A stretch of DNA of 5,228 bases from Chloroflexota bacterium (GCA_019242065.1 JAFAWJ010000630.1:1-5228), one strand, 5' to 3'; positions 1 through 5,228 are shown, counted from the stretch's first letter. Made by a program: numbers and translations. Notes: generated by a model from the sequence alone, not told the origin.

Positions 1-8
1 AACCTCTG

Positions 9-612
9 CTAGATAGTCGCGACGTCCCAGAGCTTGATCCCGCCCAGAATGCCGGCGGCGTTATCCACGATCTGAGCGCGATGCCCGAGATCAACGGTGA
101 GCTTACGTGCGTTGCCACCGCCCACGTAGAGGCGATCGTACTGGAGCAATGCGTCGAACGTCTCGACAGCCTGATGCACCCGCTTGCTCCACTGTTTGTT
201 GCCGATGCGGCGGCGGGCCTGATTGCCCAGCAGGTCCTGGAACGTTCCATCCTCCTCATATGGGACCAGCGCCAGCTCCAGGTGCGGGGTCGGCGTGCCG
301 TTGTAGAAGAGCGCGGTTCCGAGCCCTGTGCCGAGCGTGACGACGAGCTCGAGTCCCTCGCCGGCGATCACCGCCAGGCCGTGCATGTCGGCGTCGTTCG
401 CCAGGCGGACCGGCTTGCCGAAGCGCGTTTCGAGCTCCGCGCCGAGCGGGTAGCCCGCCCAGGCATCGCGCAGCTTGGGCGAGATCGGCGTACCTGGCCC
501 GCGCTTCGTCGAGAGGTTCGAGGTTCGATAGGTTACCGCCCATCGCATCCAGCACCGAAGCCTTGAGACCCGTGCCGCCGATATCAATAGCCAGTGTCGT
601 AGGCGAGCTCAT
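9..612 (-). pseudogene. ppgK: Broken polyphosphate glucokinase (ROK family), internal out-of-frame deletion
   Basis: An intact protein would transfer phosphate from polyphosphate (or ATP) to glucose in the cytoplasm. The N-terminus, from ATG at 612, reads MSSPTTLAIDIGGTGLKAS, the DIGGTGLK phosphate-1 motif of ROK/polyphosphate glucokinases. This frame loses similarity near 540. The rest of the enzyme is in another frame, open from about 545 to the stop at 9-11. It carries LANDADMHG (second Asp of NDAD is the catalytic base), LGTGLGTALF (phosphate-2), HLELA, GGGNARK (adenosine-type motif) and AGILGG near the end. The two parts together span about 200 codons, whereas the family is usually about 250. 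The block normally lying between them, which includes the GFPG-type segment, is absent. It is therefore not a simple frameshift that recoding could repair. No clear Shine-Dalgarno precedes the ATG. Family assignment is strong. Pseudogene status is strong unless the assembly is at fault. Confidence 0.85.
514..527. repeat. Tandem heptamer AGGTTCG x2 beside the glucokinase deletion junction
   Basis: AGGTTCG occurs twice head to tail (514-520 and 521-527), followed by a near-copy start, ATAGGTTA (528-535). It lies within about 20 bp of the place where the two glucokinase frames must be joined. Short repeats like this are typical slippage or deletion substrates. The causal link is inference. Confidence 0.5.
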
Positions 613-641
613 TCGCGATCAGTGTGCCAGAAGCGAACGCT

Positions 642-671
642 CTGACAGCACCACACGCGCCGACATACGAT
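642..671 (+). promoter_or_regulatory. Candidate sigma-70 promoter for the small anchored protein
   Basis: CTGACA (642-647) and TACGAT (666-671) are separated by 18 bp. The hexamers resemble -35 TTGACA and -10 TATAAT. Transcription would start near 678, giving a leader of about 30 nt before GTG 707. The site lies in the 94-bp divergent gap between the glucokinase remnant and this gene. The -10 is identical to that of the better promoter at 1143-1171, which adds some support. Prediction is by eye only. Confidence 0.4.
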
Positions 672-690
672 CCGCCGAAATCTACGCAGA

Positions 691-696
691 GGGAGA
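691..696 (+). promoter_or_regulatory. Ribosome binding site supporting the GTG start at 707
   Basis: GGGAGA lies 10 nt before GTG 707. The reading frame is open further upstream to an ATG at 563, but that start would overlap the divergent glucokinase start and put about 48 unlike residues before the hydrophobic segment. The GTG places the signal/anchor sequence at the very N-terminus. Confidence 0.5.
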
Positions 697-706
697 GACG
701 TGGGCA

Positions 707-1108
707 GTGCGAACAGTCATCCTTTCAGTCGTCGCGTCTTCGGTGACATCCATGGTCGCCACCTTTCTCGTGCTGACGTTGGCACTACCTTCCAACGTGG
801 CTGCGCAGGAAGCCGCGCTTCGGGCCGAACAGAGTGTCACGGTCGGTCCGACCAGCACCGATCGCGCGCGGATGGCGCTCGGCGCCGGGGCCAATGCGTC
901 GATGTACGTGCTGAGCCCGGATGGCCAGACGACGCGGGTCCTGATGGGAGCCGGTGGTCCGACTGGCCAGGCGCCCGAAACCGCCGACTTCGTGTTGTGG
1001 GCTCAGGATGGAACGCGCATCCGCCTGGACATGCTCGTCGCGGAAGACAACACCCCGGCCATCCACATGTTCGACGGCGACGGCAACCTGACCTGGAGCG
1101 CTCCGTAA
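707..1108 (+). CDS. Small secreted or membrane-anchored beta-rich protein, unknown function
   Basis: The protein is 133 residues when read from the GTG at 707. Residues 4-28 form a hydrophobic stretch rich in V, S, L and T, followed by PSNVAAQ. This fits either a signal peptide cleaved after A33 (V-A-A before Q) or an uncleaved N-terminal anchor with the rest outside. Residues 36-55 are Ala/Arg/Glu-rich. The C-terminal part contains recurring short units, VLSPDGQTTRVLMG (about 68-81), WAQDGTRIRLDML (98-110) and HMFDGDGNLTWSAP (120-133), each with a D-G turn between short strands. This suggests a small beta repeat domain. Similar anchored proteins with aDGxxR-type repeats are familiar to me from Chloroflexota genomes, but I cannot name a family or function. 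It is transcribed away from the glucokinase remnant and lies 132 bp before the MFS gene, which has its own promoter. There are no cysteines or catalytic motifs. Confidence 0.75.
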   Translation: MRTVILSVVASSVTSMVATFLVLTLALPSNVAAQEAALRAEQSVTVGPTSTDRARMALGAGANASMYVLSPDGQTTRVLMGAGGPTGQAPETADFVLWAQDGTRIRLDMLVAEDNTPAIHMFDGDGNLTWSAP

Positions 1109-1142
1109 GCACTACTGGCTACGGTTCAAGGCTTTTCGGCCG

Positions 1143-1171
1143 TTGACGCACCCTCGGGGCCGTCCTACGAT
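1143..1171 (+). promoter_or_regulatory. Sigma-70-type promoter for the MFS transporter gene
   Basis: TTGACG (1143-1148) and TACGAT (1166-1171) are separated by exactly 17 bp, the optimal spacing. Each hexamer differs little from consensus. The expected start near 1178 leaves a leader of about 60 nt before ATG 1241. The site lies in the gap after the TAA of the preceding gene, so the MFS gene is probably transcribed independently. I see no operator palindrome overlapping it. Confidence 0.6.
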
Positions 1172-1229
1172 GAAGCCGCGATCGAGCGGGGCGCCCGGCA
1201 CGGGGGTGGCGCTTCGCTCGGGGCTGAAG

Positions 1230-1235
1230 AGGAGG
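1230..1235 (+). promoter_or_regulatory. Strong Shine-Dalgarno deciding the MFS start
   Basis: AGGAGG lies 5 nt before ATG 1241 and only 2 nt before the adjacent in-frame GTG at 1238. The spacing favours ATG 1241. Confidence 0.75.
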
Positions 1236-1240
1236 CGGTG

Positions 1241-2557
1241 ATGCAGGCATCCGTCGCACAAACCGGCGTCGCACCACGCGACGTACCTGTGGTGTCTTCG
1301 GTCGACAGGTGGACACGTCCGGCGGTCGTGGTCGTAGCAATTTGCTATCTCGTCTACGTCTTCGACATCTACGAGCAGAACACCTTTCAGGTGGCCCTGC
1401 CGTCGATCCTGACCGACTTCAACGTGTCGCGGCTCGACGCGGGCGTGCTGATCCTGATCGTCGGCTGGATCGGCCGCATCGCGGGCATCGTCCTGGTGCC
1501 CCTCGCCGACCGCTACGGACGGCGCGCGGTGCTGGCCTGGGGCGTGCTCGGCTACTCGCTTCTGACCGGGCTCACCGGCCTCACCAGTACCTGGTTCCTC
1601 TTCGGCTTCGCGACGTCGCTGACGCGCTTTCCGATCACCGCCGCCAACTTTCCCTCGTCGATCATGGCCACCGAAGCCTCGCCGCCTTCAGGCCGGGCGC
1701 TTGCCCAGGGCGTGCAGGCGGCCGGCTACTGTCTCGGGTTTGTGCTGGTCGCCATTGCGTCGGTCGTCCTGCTGCCAACGCTCGGTTGGCGCTACATGTA
1801 CTTTCTCGGGATTATTCCCGCGATCCTGGTGTACTTCATCCTGCGCAAGATCCCCGAAAGTCCGCGCTTCACCGAGGTCCAGCAACAGCGTGCCGCCGAA
1901 GGCAAGCGCCCCAACCTGCTGCAGATTTACTGGTCGACCATGCGCCGCTATCCCAGGGAGGTGACCACGGGATCGCTGGTGATCGGCCTGTACTACCTCT
2001 GGAATGGGTTCGCCGTCTTCGTTTCGCTGTACCTGAGCACGGAGCGCGGCCTCGGGCCAGCGACGACAGGTACCTGGCTCGCCATCTGGTTTTTCGTCGC
2101 GATGTTCGCGACGGCAGGCGGCGGCTGGCTGGCCCAGCGCTATGGACGCAAGCGGACGAATATCACACTCGTCCTGCTGACGGTGCCGTTTTACGCGACG
2201 TACGGCCTGTTGACCGAGCAGTGGGCGTTGTTCGTGGTCGGCCTGCTGCTAGCGTCACTCTTTCTGGCGCCATTTGGCCAGGGCATCTGGGGCTCGGTCG
2301 AAGAGTTGTTCCCGACTGAGGTGCGCGCTACCGGCTTTGCGGCGTGCAACTTCCTGGCCGGTCTACTGGCGGTCGGCTACGCGCTGATTCCAGGCATCAT
2401 GCCGTCGGTCGCGGCATCGTTCCCGATCTTCGCGGCCGGCTACGCGATGCTGGCGGTGGTGTTGTTCTTCATGAAAGATACGCTCCGCAAGGACCTCATC
2501 CAGACCGTGGGACAGCGCGCCGGCGATGGCCGGCTGCTGGAGCCTGCCGAAGCGTGA
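1241..2557 (+). CDS. Major facilitator superfamily transporter (12 TM; aromatic acid/sugar-porter-like)
   Basis: This is a 438-residue inner-membrane carrier that probably moves a small organic solute with protons. TM1 (about 28-45) carries the acidic signature VYVFDIYEQNTF, with D41 at the position of the D-x-Y-D motif of the aromatic-acid:H+ and metabolite:H+ symporter groups. The loop between TM2 and TM3 has the MFS hallmark DRYGRR (90-95). After TM6 comes PESPRF (205-210), and the loop between TM8 and TM9 has AQRYGRKR (298-305). Near TM10/11 is EELFPTEVRATG (354-365), typical of sugar-porter-like MFS members. TM6 and TM7 are separated by a cytoplasmic loop at about 210-240. Length and motif order fit an intact carrier. 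The first 20 residues are a non-membrane tail. It has its own promoter and a following hairpin, so it is probably monocistronic. Substrate cannot be read from sequence; aromatic acids, other carboxylates or sugars are all possible. Confidence 0.93.
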   Translation: MQASVAQTGVAPRDVPVVSSVDRWTRPAVVVVAICYLVYVFDIYEQNTFQVALPSILTDFNVSRLDAGVLILIVGWIGRIAGIVLVPLADRYGRRAVLAWGVLGYSLLTGLTGLTSTWFLFGFATSLTRFPITAANFPSSIMATEASPPSGRALAQGVQAAGYCLGFVLVAIASVVLLPTLGWRYMYFLGIIPAILVYFILRKIPESPRFTEVQQQRAAEGKRPNLLQIYWSTMRRYPREVTTGSLVIGLYYLWNGFAVFVSLYLSTERGLGPATTGTWLAIWFFVAMFATAGGGWLAQRYGRKRTNITLVLLTVPFYATYGLLTEQWALFVVGLLLASLFLAPFGQGIWGSVEELFPTEVRATGFAACNFLAGLLAVGYALIPGIMPSVAASFPIFAAGYAMLAVVLFFMKDTLRKDLIQTVGQRAGDGRLLEPAEA

Positions 2558-2567
2558 GGCGATCAGT

Positions 2568-2577
2568 GCGCTAGCGC
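2568..2577. repeat. 10-bp perfect palindrome GCGCTAGCGC
   Basis: GCGCTAGCGC is self-complementary and lies 10 bp past the MFS stop, abutting and slightly overlapping the base of the long hairpin at 2576-2612. It could form a competing small stem or be a chance GC palindrome. Confidence 0.35.
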
Positions 2578-2612
2578 GCTGTCAGCCGATGGGCGATGTC
2601 GGCTGACAGTGC
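2576..2612 (+). terminator. Long hairpin after the MFS gene, probable terminator without a T-tract
   Basis: CTGTCAGCCGA (2579-2589) and TCGGCTGACAG (2599-2609) are perfect inverted 11-bp arms around a 9-nt loop. The stem extends through one G-U pair and two G-C/C-G pairs to 2576/2612, giving about 14 bp. It starts 18 bp past the TGA of the MFS gene. No run of T follows on the plus strand and no clear A-run precedes it for the other strand, so it is not a canonical intrinsic terminator. It may stop transcription by the hairpin alone, protect the 3' end, or be a protein-binding site. Confidence 0.6.
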
Positions 2613-2686
2613 CGCGCTGAAGACGGTGCTGGTGTGGGCTCGCAACACGGCCGCGGCGCGCGCACGTCCGACAGTCGTACGGTCCC

Positions 2687-3040
2687 GTGCTCGTCGCCGC
2701 TCAGGCGGACCCGGTTGCTGATTCGAGCACGGGTACGGTGGTCGGCGCCGTCACCTGTGGACCGGCCGAGGACGCCCCGGCGCCCCACATCGTGGTCACC
2801 GCCGAAGGCACCACTGTCCAGACCCTGACCGATGGCACGGGCAAGTTCAGCCTGGTCGGGCTGCCGGCCGCGCAGAACTTCACGGTCGAGGCGATCTCCG
2901 ATCCAGAAGGCTCGCTGACGACCAGCCGCTACAACGTGACGGTGCAGCCAGGCGAGACGCCGGACATCGGTTCGATGGACCTGGGCATCTGCGGCTCTCC
3001 CTCTCGAGCCGCGGGTCCTTTGCGCGTCTCGCTTGCTTGA
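2687..3040 (+). CDS. Small exported-type protein with a carboxypeptidase-regulatory (Ig-like) domain, probably 5'-truncated
   Basis: The protein is 117 residues if read from GTG 2687. Residues about 16-100 look like one carboxypeptidase regulatory-like beta-sandwich (CarboxypepD_reg type). It opens with TGTVVGAVTCGP, continues through APHIVVTAEG, and has TDGTGKFSLVGLPAAQNFTVEA, here cited by its key elements TDGTGKF and LPAAQNFTV. It ends with NVTVQPGETPDIGSMDLGIC. The two cysteines, one after the first strand and one at the domain end, could form a disulfide outside the cell. The N-terminus MLVAAQAD looks like the tail of a signal peptide (A-Q-A before D) without its positive and hydrophobic parts. 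The frame upstream, open to a TGA at 2618, is Arg-rich with no hydrophobic core, no other start and no Shine-Dalgarno. Either the real start was lost by a frameshift or deletion, or the gene is a remnant. The domain call is fairly good; the start is poor. Confidence 0.6.
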   Translation: MLVAAQADPVADSSTGTVVGAVTCGPAEDAPAPHIVVTAEGTTVQTLTDGTGKFSLVGLPAAQNFTVEAISDPEGSLTTSRYNVTVQPGETPDIGSMDLGICGSPSRAAGPLRVSLA

Positions 3041-3074
3041 CGCTACCGCCCCTGGCGCGGCCACACTGGGTGGC

Positions 3075-3395
3075 ATGCCCCAGACGCCACTCCCACCGTT
3101 TCTGACCCGCTTTAGCGAATTCAACTCAGACTTCGTCGCCCAGGTCGCCACCATCCGCGAGGAGGCGTACTACACGCCCAGCGCGCTCGACGTGAAGACC
3201 AAGCTCCTGGTCGCCCTCGCACTGGACCTTTTCAGCGGCTCGGAGTCGGGAACTCGGTTGCTGGCTCAGCGTGCGCGTATCGCGGGAGCGACCGACGCCG
3301 AAATCGCTGACCTCGCGCGAATCTGCTATTCGGTCGCTGGTCTGCAGCGCATGGCGACGGCCGTCGCGGCCTTCGAGACCTCGACTACCCCTTGA
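3075..3395 (+). CDS. Carboxymuconolactone decarboxylase/AhpD-fold protein lacking the CxxC pair
   Basis: The protein is 106 residues from ATG 3075; an upstream in-frame TTG at 3033 overlaps the preceding gene. The body matches the all-helical CMD fold: LDVKTKLLVALALDL (38-52), then a family-typical GATDAEIADLARIC segment (71-84) and YSVAGLQRMATAVAAF (85-100). In peroxidase-type members the stretch after the first helix is CxxCxxxH. Here it reads SGSESGTRLL (54-63), so both cysteines and the histidine are replaced; the only cysteine is C84. A thiol peroxidase role is therefore unlikely. Members without cysteines occur among lactone decarboxylase-type and uncharacterised proteins, so the reaction is unknown. 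The start is supported only weakly (GGGTGG just upstream). It lies 34 bp after the stop of the Ig-like gene and may be cotranscribed with it. Its 3' end overlaps the convergent permease gene by 11 bp. Confidence 0.82.
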   Translation: MPQTPLPPFLTRFSEFNSDFVAQVATIREEAYYTPSALDVKTKLLVALALDLFSGSESGTRLLAQRARIAGATDAEIADLARICYSVAGLQRMATAVAAFETSTTP

Positions 3396-4230
3396 CCGCG
3401 CCCATGGTGAGACCTTTGAGCAGGTACTTCTGTAGCAACAGCGCGAACAACAGCATGGGCAGGATGCTCACCGAGGCGACGGCGCTGAGTGGACCCCACT
3501 GGATGCCCCGACTCGGATCCACGAAGTTGCCGACCAGCATGGACACCGGCTGAATCCTGGCTGATTGCGAAAACAGCAACGGAGTCAGAAACTCATTCCA
3601 GGCCAGCAACGCCGCGAATGTGGCGGTGGCTGCCAAGCCAGGCAGCGTCAGCGGCAGTACCACGCGTACGAGTGAGCCGAGTGGCGTACAACCGTCAACC
3701 AGGGCAGCTTCGTCCAGTTCGCGTGGAATATCCGCCAGAAAGCCGCGCATCATCCACACCACAAACGGCACCAGGAGCAGCTGGTAGGCGAGAATGAGTC
3801 CCAGGTAGGTATTCAGCAAACCCAGTGTGCGGAATACCGCAAAGAGCGGGATTGCAAGCGCGATGATGGGAAACATGCGCAGCGCCAGGATGCCAAACGC
3901 CAGGCGTCGGCTCCCGCGCACCGGGAAACGGACAAGCGCGTACGCCGCGGTGGTGCCGACCAGCATGGCCATCAACGTCGCGCCGCCGCAAATGATCAGA
4001 CTGTTTCGCAAATAGTTGCCTGCCTGGTACTGGCCAAAAGCGGTCTGCCACCCCTCGAGCGAAAAGCGCGTGGGAACGATGACCGGCGGCCACACCGTAT
4101 AGTCGGCAGGGTCTTTGATCGACGTCGTCAGTATCCACCACACCGGCGTGAGCAGGAACACCAGGACGAGGGCGCTGAGCAGGTACATGCCAACCAGTTG
4201 CCACCGGCGCCGGCCACGAGTGCGGGTCAT
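3385..4230 (-). CDS. ABC sugar transporter permease, MalG-type
   Basis: The second integral-membrane subunit of a carbohydrate-uptake ABC importer (CUT1-like), 281 residues. Order of features: a short Arg-rich cytoplasmic N-terminus; TM1 at about 12-33; a periplasmic segment with PADYTVWPP and FSLEGWQTAF typical of MalG-like proteins; then five further TM segments from about 76 onward. The cytoplasmic EAA loop that docks on the ATPase is clear: EAALVDG (174-180) followed by VVLP (190-193). The C-terminus, ending in KYLLKGLTMGAVKG, is the classic conserved tail of this family. Start: ATG 4230 overlaps the TGA of the upstream MalF-like gene as ATGA, which indicates translational coupling. A farther ATG at 4287 would add an Arg-rich extension inside that gene and is unlikely. 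The substrate is not readable; sugar or polyol is the family expectation. No ATPase gene follows within the window. Confidence 0.93.
   Translation of the reverse strand: MTRTRGRRRWQLVGMYLLSALVLVFLLTPVWWILTTSIKDPADYTVWPPVIVPTRFSLEGWQTAFGQYQAGNYLRNSLIICGGATLMAMLVGTTAAYALVRFPVRGSRRLAFGILALRMFPIIALAIPLFAVFRTLGLLNTYLGLILAYQLLLVPFVVWMMRGFLADIPRELDEAALVDGCTPLGSLVRVVLPLTLPGLAATATFAALLAWNEFLTPLLFSQSARIQPVSMLVGNFVDPSRGIQWGPLSAVASVSILPMLLFALLLQKYLLKGLTMGAVKG
4227..4230 (-). promoter_or_regulatory. ATGA stop/start overlap coupling the two permease genes
   Basis: The TGA of the MalF-like gene (4229-4227) shares bases with the ATG of the MalG-like gene (4230-4228). Reinitiation by the same ribosome would give the near-equal subunit amounts needed for a heterodimeric permease. 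Confidence 0.85.
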
Positions 4231-5156
4231 GTCTGCTGGTCCCGCTCCAGTCGAACGATCAGGACGACGCCCACGATCGCGAGGCACAGCAGCAGCAGAT
4301 ACGAAACAGCCGACGCATAGCCCAGGTCGAACGCCTGGAACCCGAGCACATAGACGTAGTACGCCAGCGTCTCTGTCGCGTGGCCTGGTCCGGCTTGCGT
4401 GAGCGAATAGATCTCGTCGAACAGCTTGAACGTGCCAATGAAGCGCAGCAGAAACACCACGAGGATGACGGGTCGCAGCATCGGCAACGTCACATGCACG
4501 AAGGTCTGCCAGCCACTGGCGCCGTCAACGCGCGCCGCTTCCAGCGGTTCGGCCGGCACCGTTCGCAGGCCCGCCAGCAACACCAGCATCGCAAACGGTG
4601 TGTTCTGCCACACGTCGAGTACAACGATCGATGCGAAGGCCAGCGTCGGGTCACTCAGCCACTGCAAGCGCGGACCATGCAGCGACATGATGATCCAGTT
4701 GAACAGTCCAAACTGATAGTTGAACAACATCTGGAACGTCAGGCCCACTGCCACTGGCATGACCATCAGTGGAAGGAGGGCCAGACCGCGGAAGACTTTG
4801 ACGCCGGGGAAGTCGTTGTTGAATAACAGCGCGATGGCCAGGCCCAGAATGAACGACGCCGGGACGGCGATCAACGCGTAGGTGAGCGTGGTCCGCAAGC
4901 CACTCCACACCCGCGGATCCGCGAGCAACTGCTGGACGTTGCCCAAGCCGACGAATGCGGTGTTCTCAGGCCGCAACGGATTGTAGTTGTGGACGAACAT
5001 CCACAGGGAGTACGCCATCGGTACTGCCGACAGGCCGACCACCAGAAGCAACATGGGCGCCAGCAAGATGTAGCCGAGGAACGCCGGGCGCTCCCAGATC
5101 GGCGTCGAGCGCATGGACGGCTGGCGAGCCAACGCGGGCGTCAACGTGCTGGACAC
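4227..5156 (-). CDS. ABC sugar transporter permease, MalF-type
   Basis: The first integral-membrane subunit of the same importer, 309 residues, partner of the MalG-type protein downstream. A polar N-terminus with WERPAFLGYILLAP (21-34) leads into TM1, as is usual in UgpA/MalF-like permeases. The extracytoplasmic part contains NTAFVGLGNVQQLLADP (65-81), a typical solute-entry loop of this family. Further TM segments follow at about 88-112, 122-145, 172-197, 226-246 and 280-303. The EAA loop is EPLEAARVDGASGWQTF (203-219) followed by TLP (223-225). Length fits the shorter MalF types, without the large periplasmic insert of E. coli MalF. The start is GTG 5156, backed by GGAGGT 9 nt upstream; there is no other in-frame start up to the window end. 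A solute-binding protein gene is expected just upstream, beyond the window, from the usual gene order. Substrate unknown. Confidence 0.93.
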   Translation of the reverse strand: MSSTLTPALARQPSMRSTPIWERPAFLGYILLAPMLLLVVGLSAVPMAYSLWMFVHNYNPLRPENTAFVGLGNVQQLLADPRVWSGLRTTLTYALIAVPASFILGLAIALLFNNDFPGVKVFRGLALLPLMVMPVAVGLTFQMLFNYQFGLFNWIIMSLHGPRLQWLSDPTLAFASIVVLDVWQNTPFAMLVLLAGLRTVPAEPLEAARVDGASGWQTFVHVTLPMLRPVILVVFLLRFIGTFKLFDEIYSLTQAGPGHATETLAYYVYVLGFQAFDLGYASAVSYLLLLCLAIVGVVLIVRLERDQQT

Positions 5157-5165
5157 GACGTCACG

Positions 5166-5171
5166 ACCTCC
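5166..5171 (-). promoter_or_regulatory. Ribosome binding site for the MalF-type permease
   Basis: On the minus strand GGAGGT lies 9 nt before GTG 5156. This supports the GTG as the start in a frame that has no ATG nearby. Confidence 0.65.
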
Positions 5172-5210
5172 GCGCCCGATTGGCGCGCCTGGGACATCTG
5201 CGGCGGGCGC

Positions 5211-5226
5211 CAGCAGCCCAGCAGCC
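5211..5226. repeat. Tandem octamer CAGCAGCC x2
   Basis: CAGCAGCC is present twice directly adjacent at the window edge, upstream of the permease pair. It may be part of a longer repeat, or of coding sequence that the window cuts off. Two copies alone may be chance. Confidence 0.35.
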
Positions 5227-5228
5227 GA

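Larger units (their letters stand above)
5157..5228 (-). other. Partial upstream region of the permease operon, no gene identified
   Basis: These 72 bp precede the MalF-type gene. They hold the ribosome binding site, and one minus-strand frame closes with TGA at 5163-5161. That frame encodes an Arg/Cys-rich stretch which I do not recognise as the end of a solute-binding protein. I see no convincing -10/-35 pair. Confidence 0.4.

Noticed and set aside
81..566. Plus-strand 161-codon frame opposite the glucokinase remnant
   Set aside because: The minus strand carries ordered kinase motifs. The plus translation has no recognisable motif and no ribosome binding site.
1309..2319. 336-codon plus-strand frame inside the MFS gene
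   Set aside because: It overlaps an unambiguous 12-TM transporter in another frame, and its translation is Arg/Asp/His-rich low-complexity typical of a GC shadow.
3037..3067. Possible promoter TTGACG with CACACT (19-bp spacing), giving a leaderless CMD transcript from 3075
   Set aside because: The -10 is poor and the spacing is long; a weak match that could be chance.
2582..3154. Long minus-strand open frame (190 codons) antisense to the Ig-like and CMD genes
   Set aside because: Its translation is Arg/Gly-rich with no recognisable domain, and the plus-strand frames there encode clear protein domains. It is a shadow caused by high GC content.
4231..4287. Longer N-terminus for the MalG-type permease starting at 4287
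   Set aside because: It would add 19 Arg/Pro-rich residues overlapping the upstream gene. The ATGA overlap at 4230 is the standard arrangement.
5182..5189. GGCGCGCC palindrome upstream of the permease operon
   Set aside because: An 8-bp GC palindrome is expected by chance in GC-rich DNA, and it shows no link to a promoter element.
1..5228. Mobile element, CRISPR array, toxin-antitoxin or defence island
   Set aside because: No transposase, integrase, long terminal inverted repeats, spaced repeats or defence-type domains are visible on either strand. The contents are transport and metabolic genes plus small uncharacterised proteins.

Overview
The window is a GC-rich bacterial chromosome segment with short intergenic gaps. 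It carries some GTG starts, two sigma-70-like promoters that share the same -10 hexamer, and genes on both strands. A polyphosphate-type glucokinase, a MalFG-type sugar ABC transporter and small anchored or secreted beta-rich proteins together suggest Chloroflexota or a similar high-GC lineage such as Actinomycetota. This is a guess from protein character, because there is no rRNA or other phylogenetic marker.

Layout. (1) 9-612, minus: a polyphosphate glucokinase-like ROK gene broken by an internal out-of-frame deletion. The N-terminal phosphate-binding motif and the catalytic C-terminal half lie in different frames, and roughly 50 residues between them are missing. (2) 707-1108, plus: a divergent small secreted or membrane-anchored beta-rich protein with its own candidate promoter. 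(3) 1241-2557, plus: a 12-TM major facilitator transporter with a good promoter (TTGACG-N17-TACGAT) and a strong Shine-Dalgarno sequence, followed by a long hairpin at 2576-2612. (4) 2687-3040, plus: a small single-domain protein of the carboxypeptidase-regulatory (Ig-like) type whose export signal looks cut off. (5) 3075-3395, plus: a carboxymuconolactone decarboxylase/AhpD-fold protein without the CxxC pair. (6) 3385-5156, minus: two ABC sugar-permease genes (MalF-like then MalG-like) joined by an ATGA stop/start overlap. The MalG-like gene converges with gene 5, and their ends overlap by 11 bp.

Functional picture. The permease pair would import a sugar or sugar-like solute. Its binding protein and ATPase are not in the window; the binding protein would be expected beyond 5228, upstream in the direction of transcription. 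The MFS carrier is a second, proton-coupled uptake or efflux system for a small organic solute. The glucokinase would have phosphorylated glucose but appears inactivated. I see no mobile element, tRNA, rRNA, CRISPR array or defence system, and no convincing new multi-gene system. The observations most worth checking are the broken glucokinase, the truncated exported protein and the cysteine-less CMD protein.
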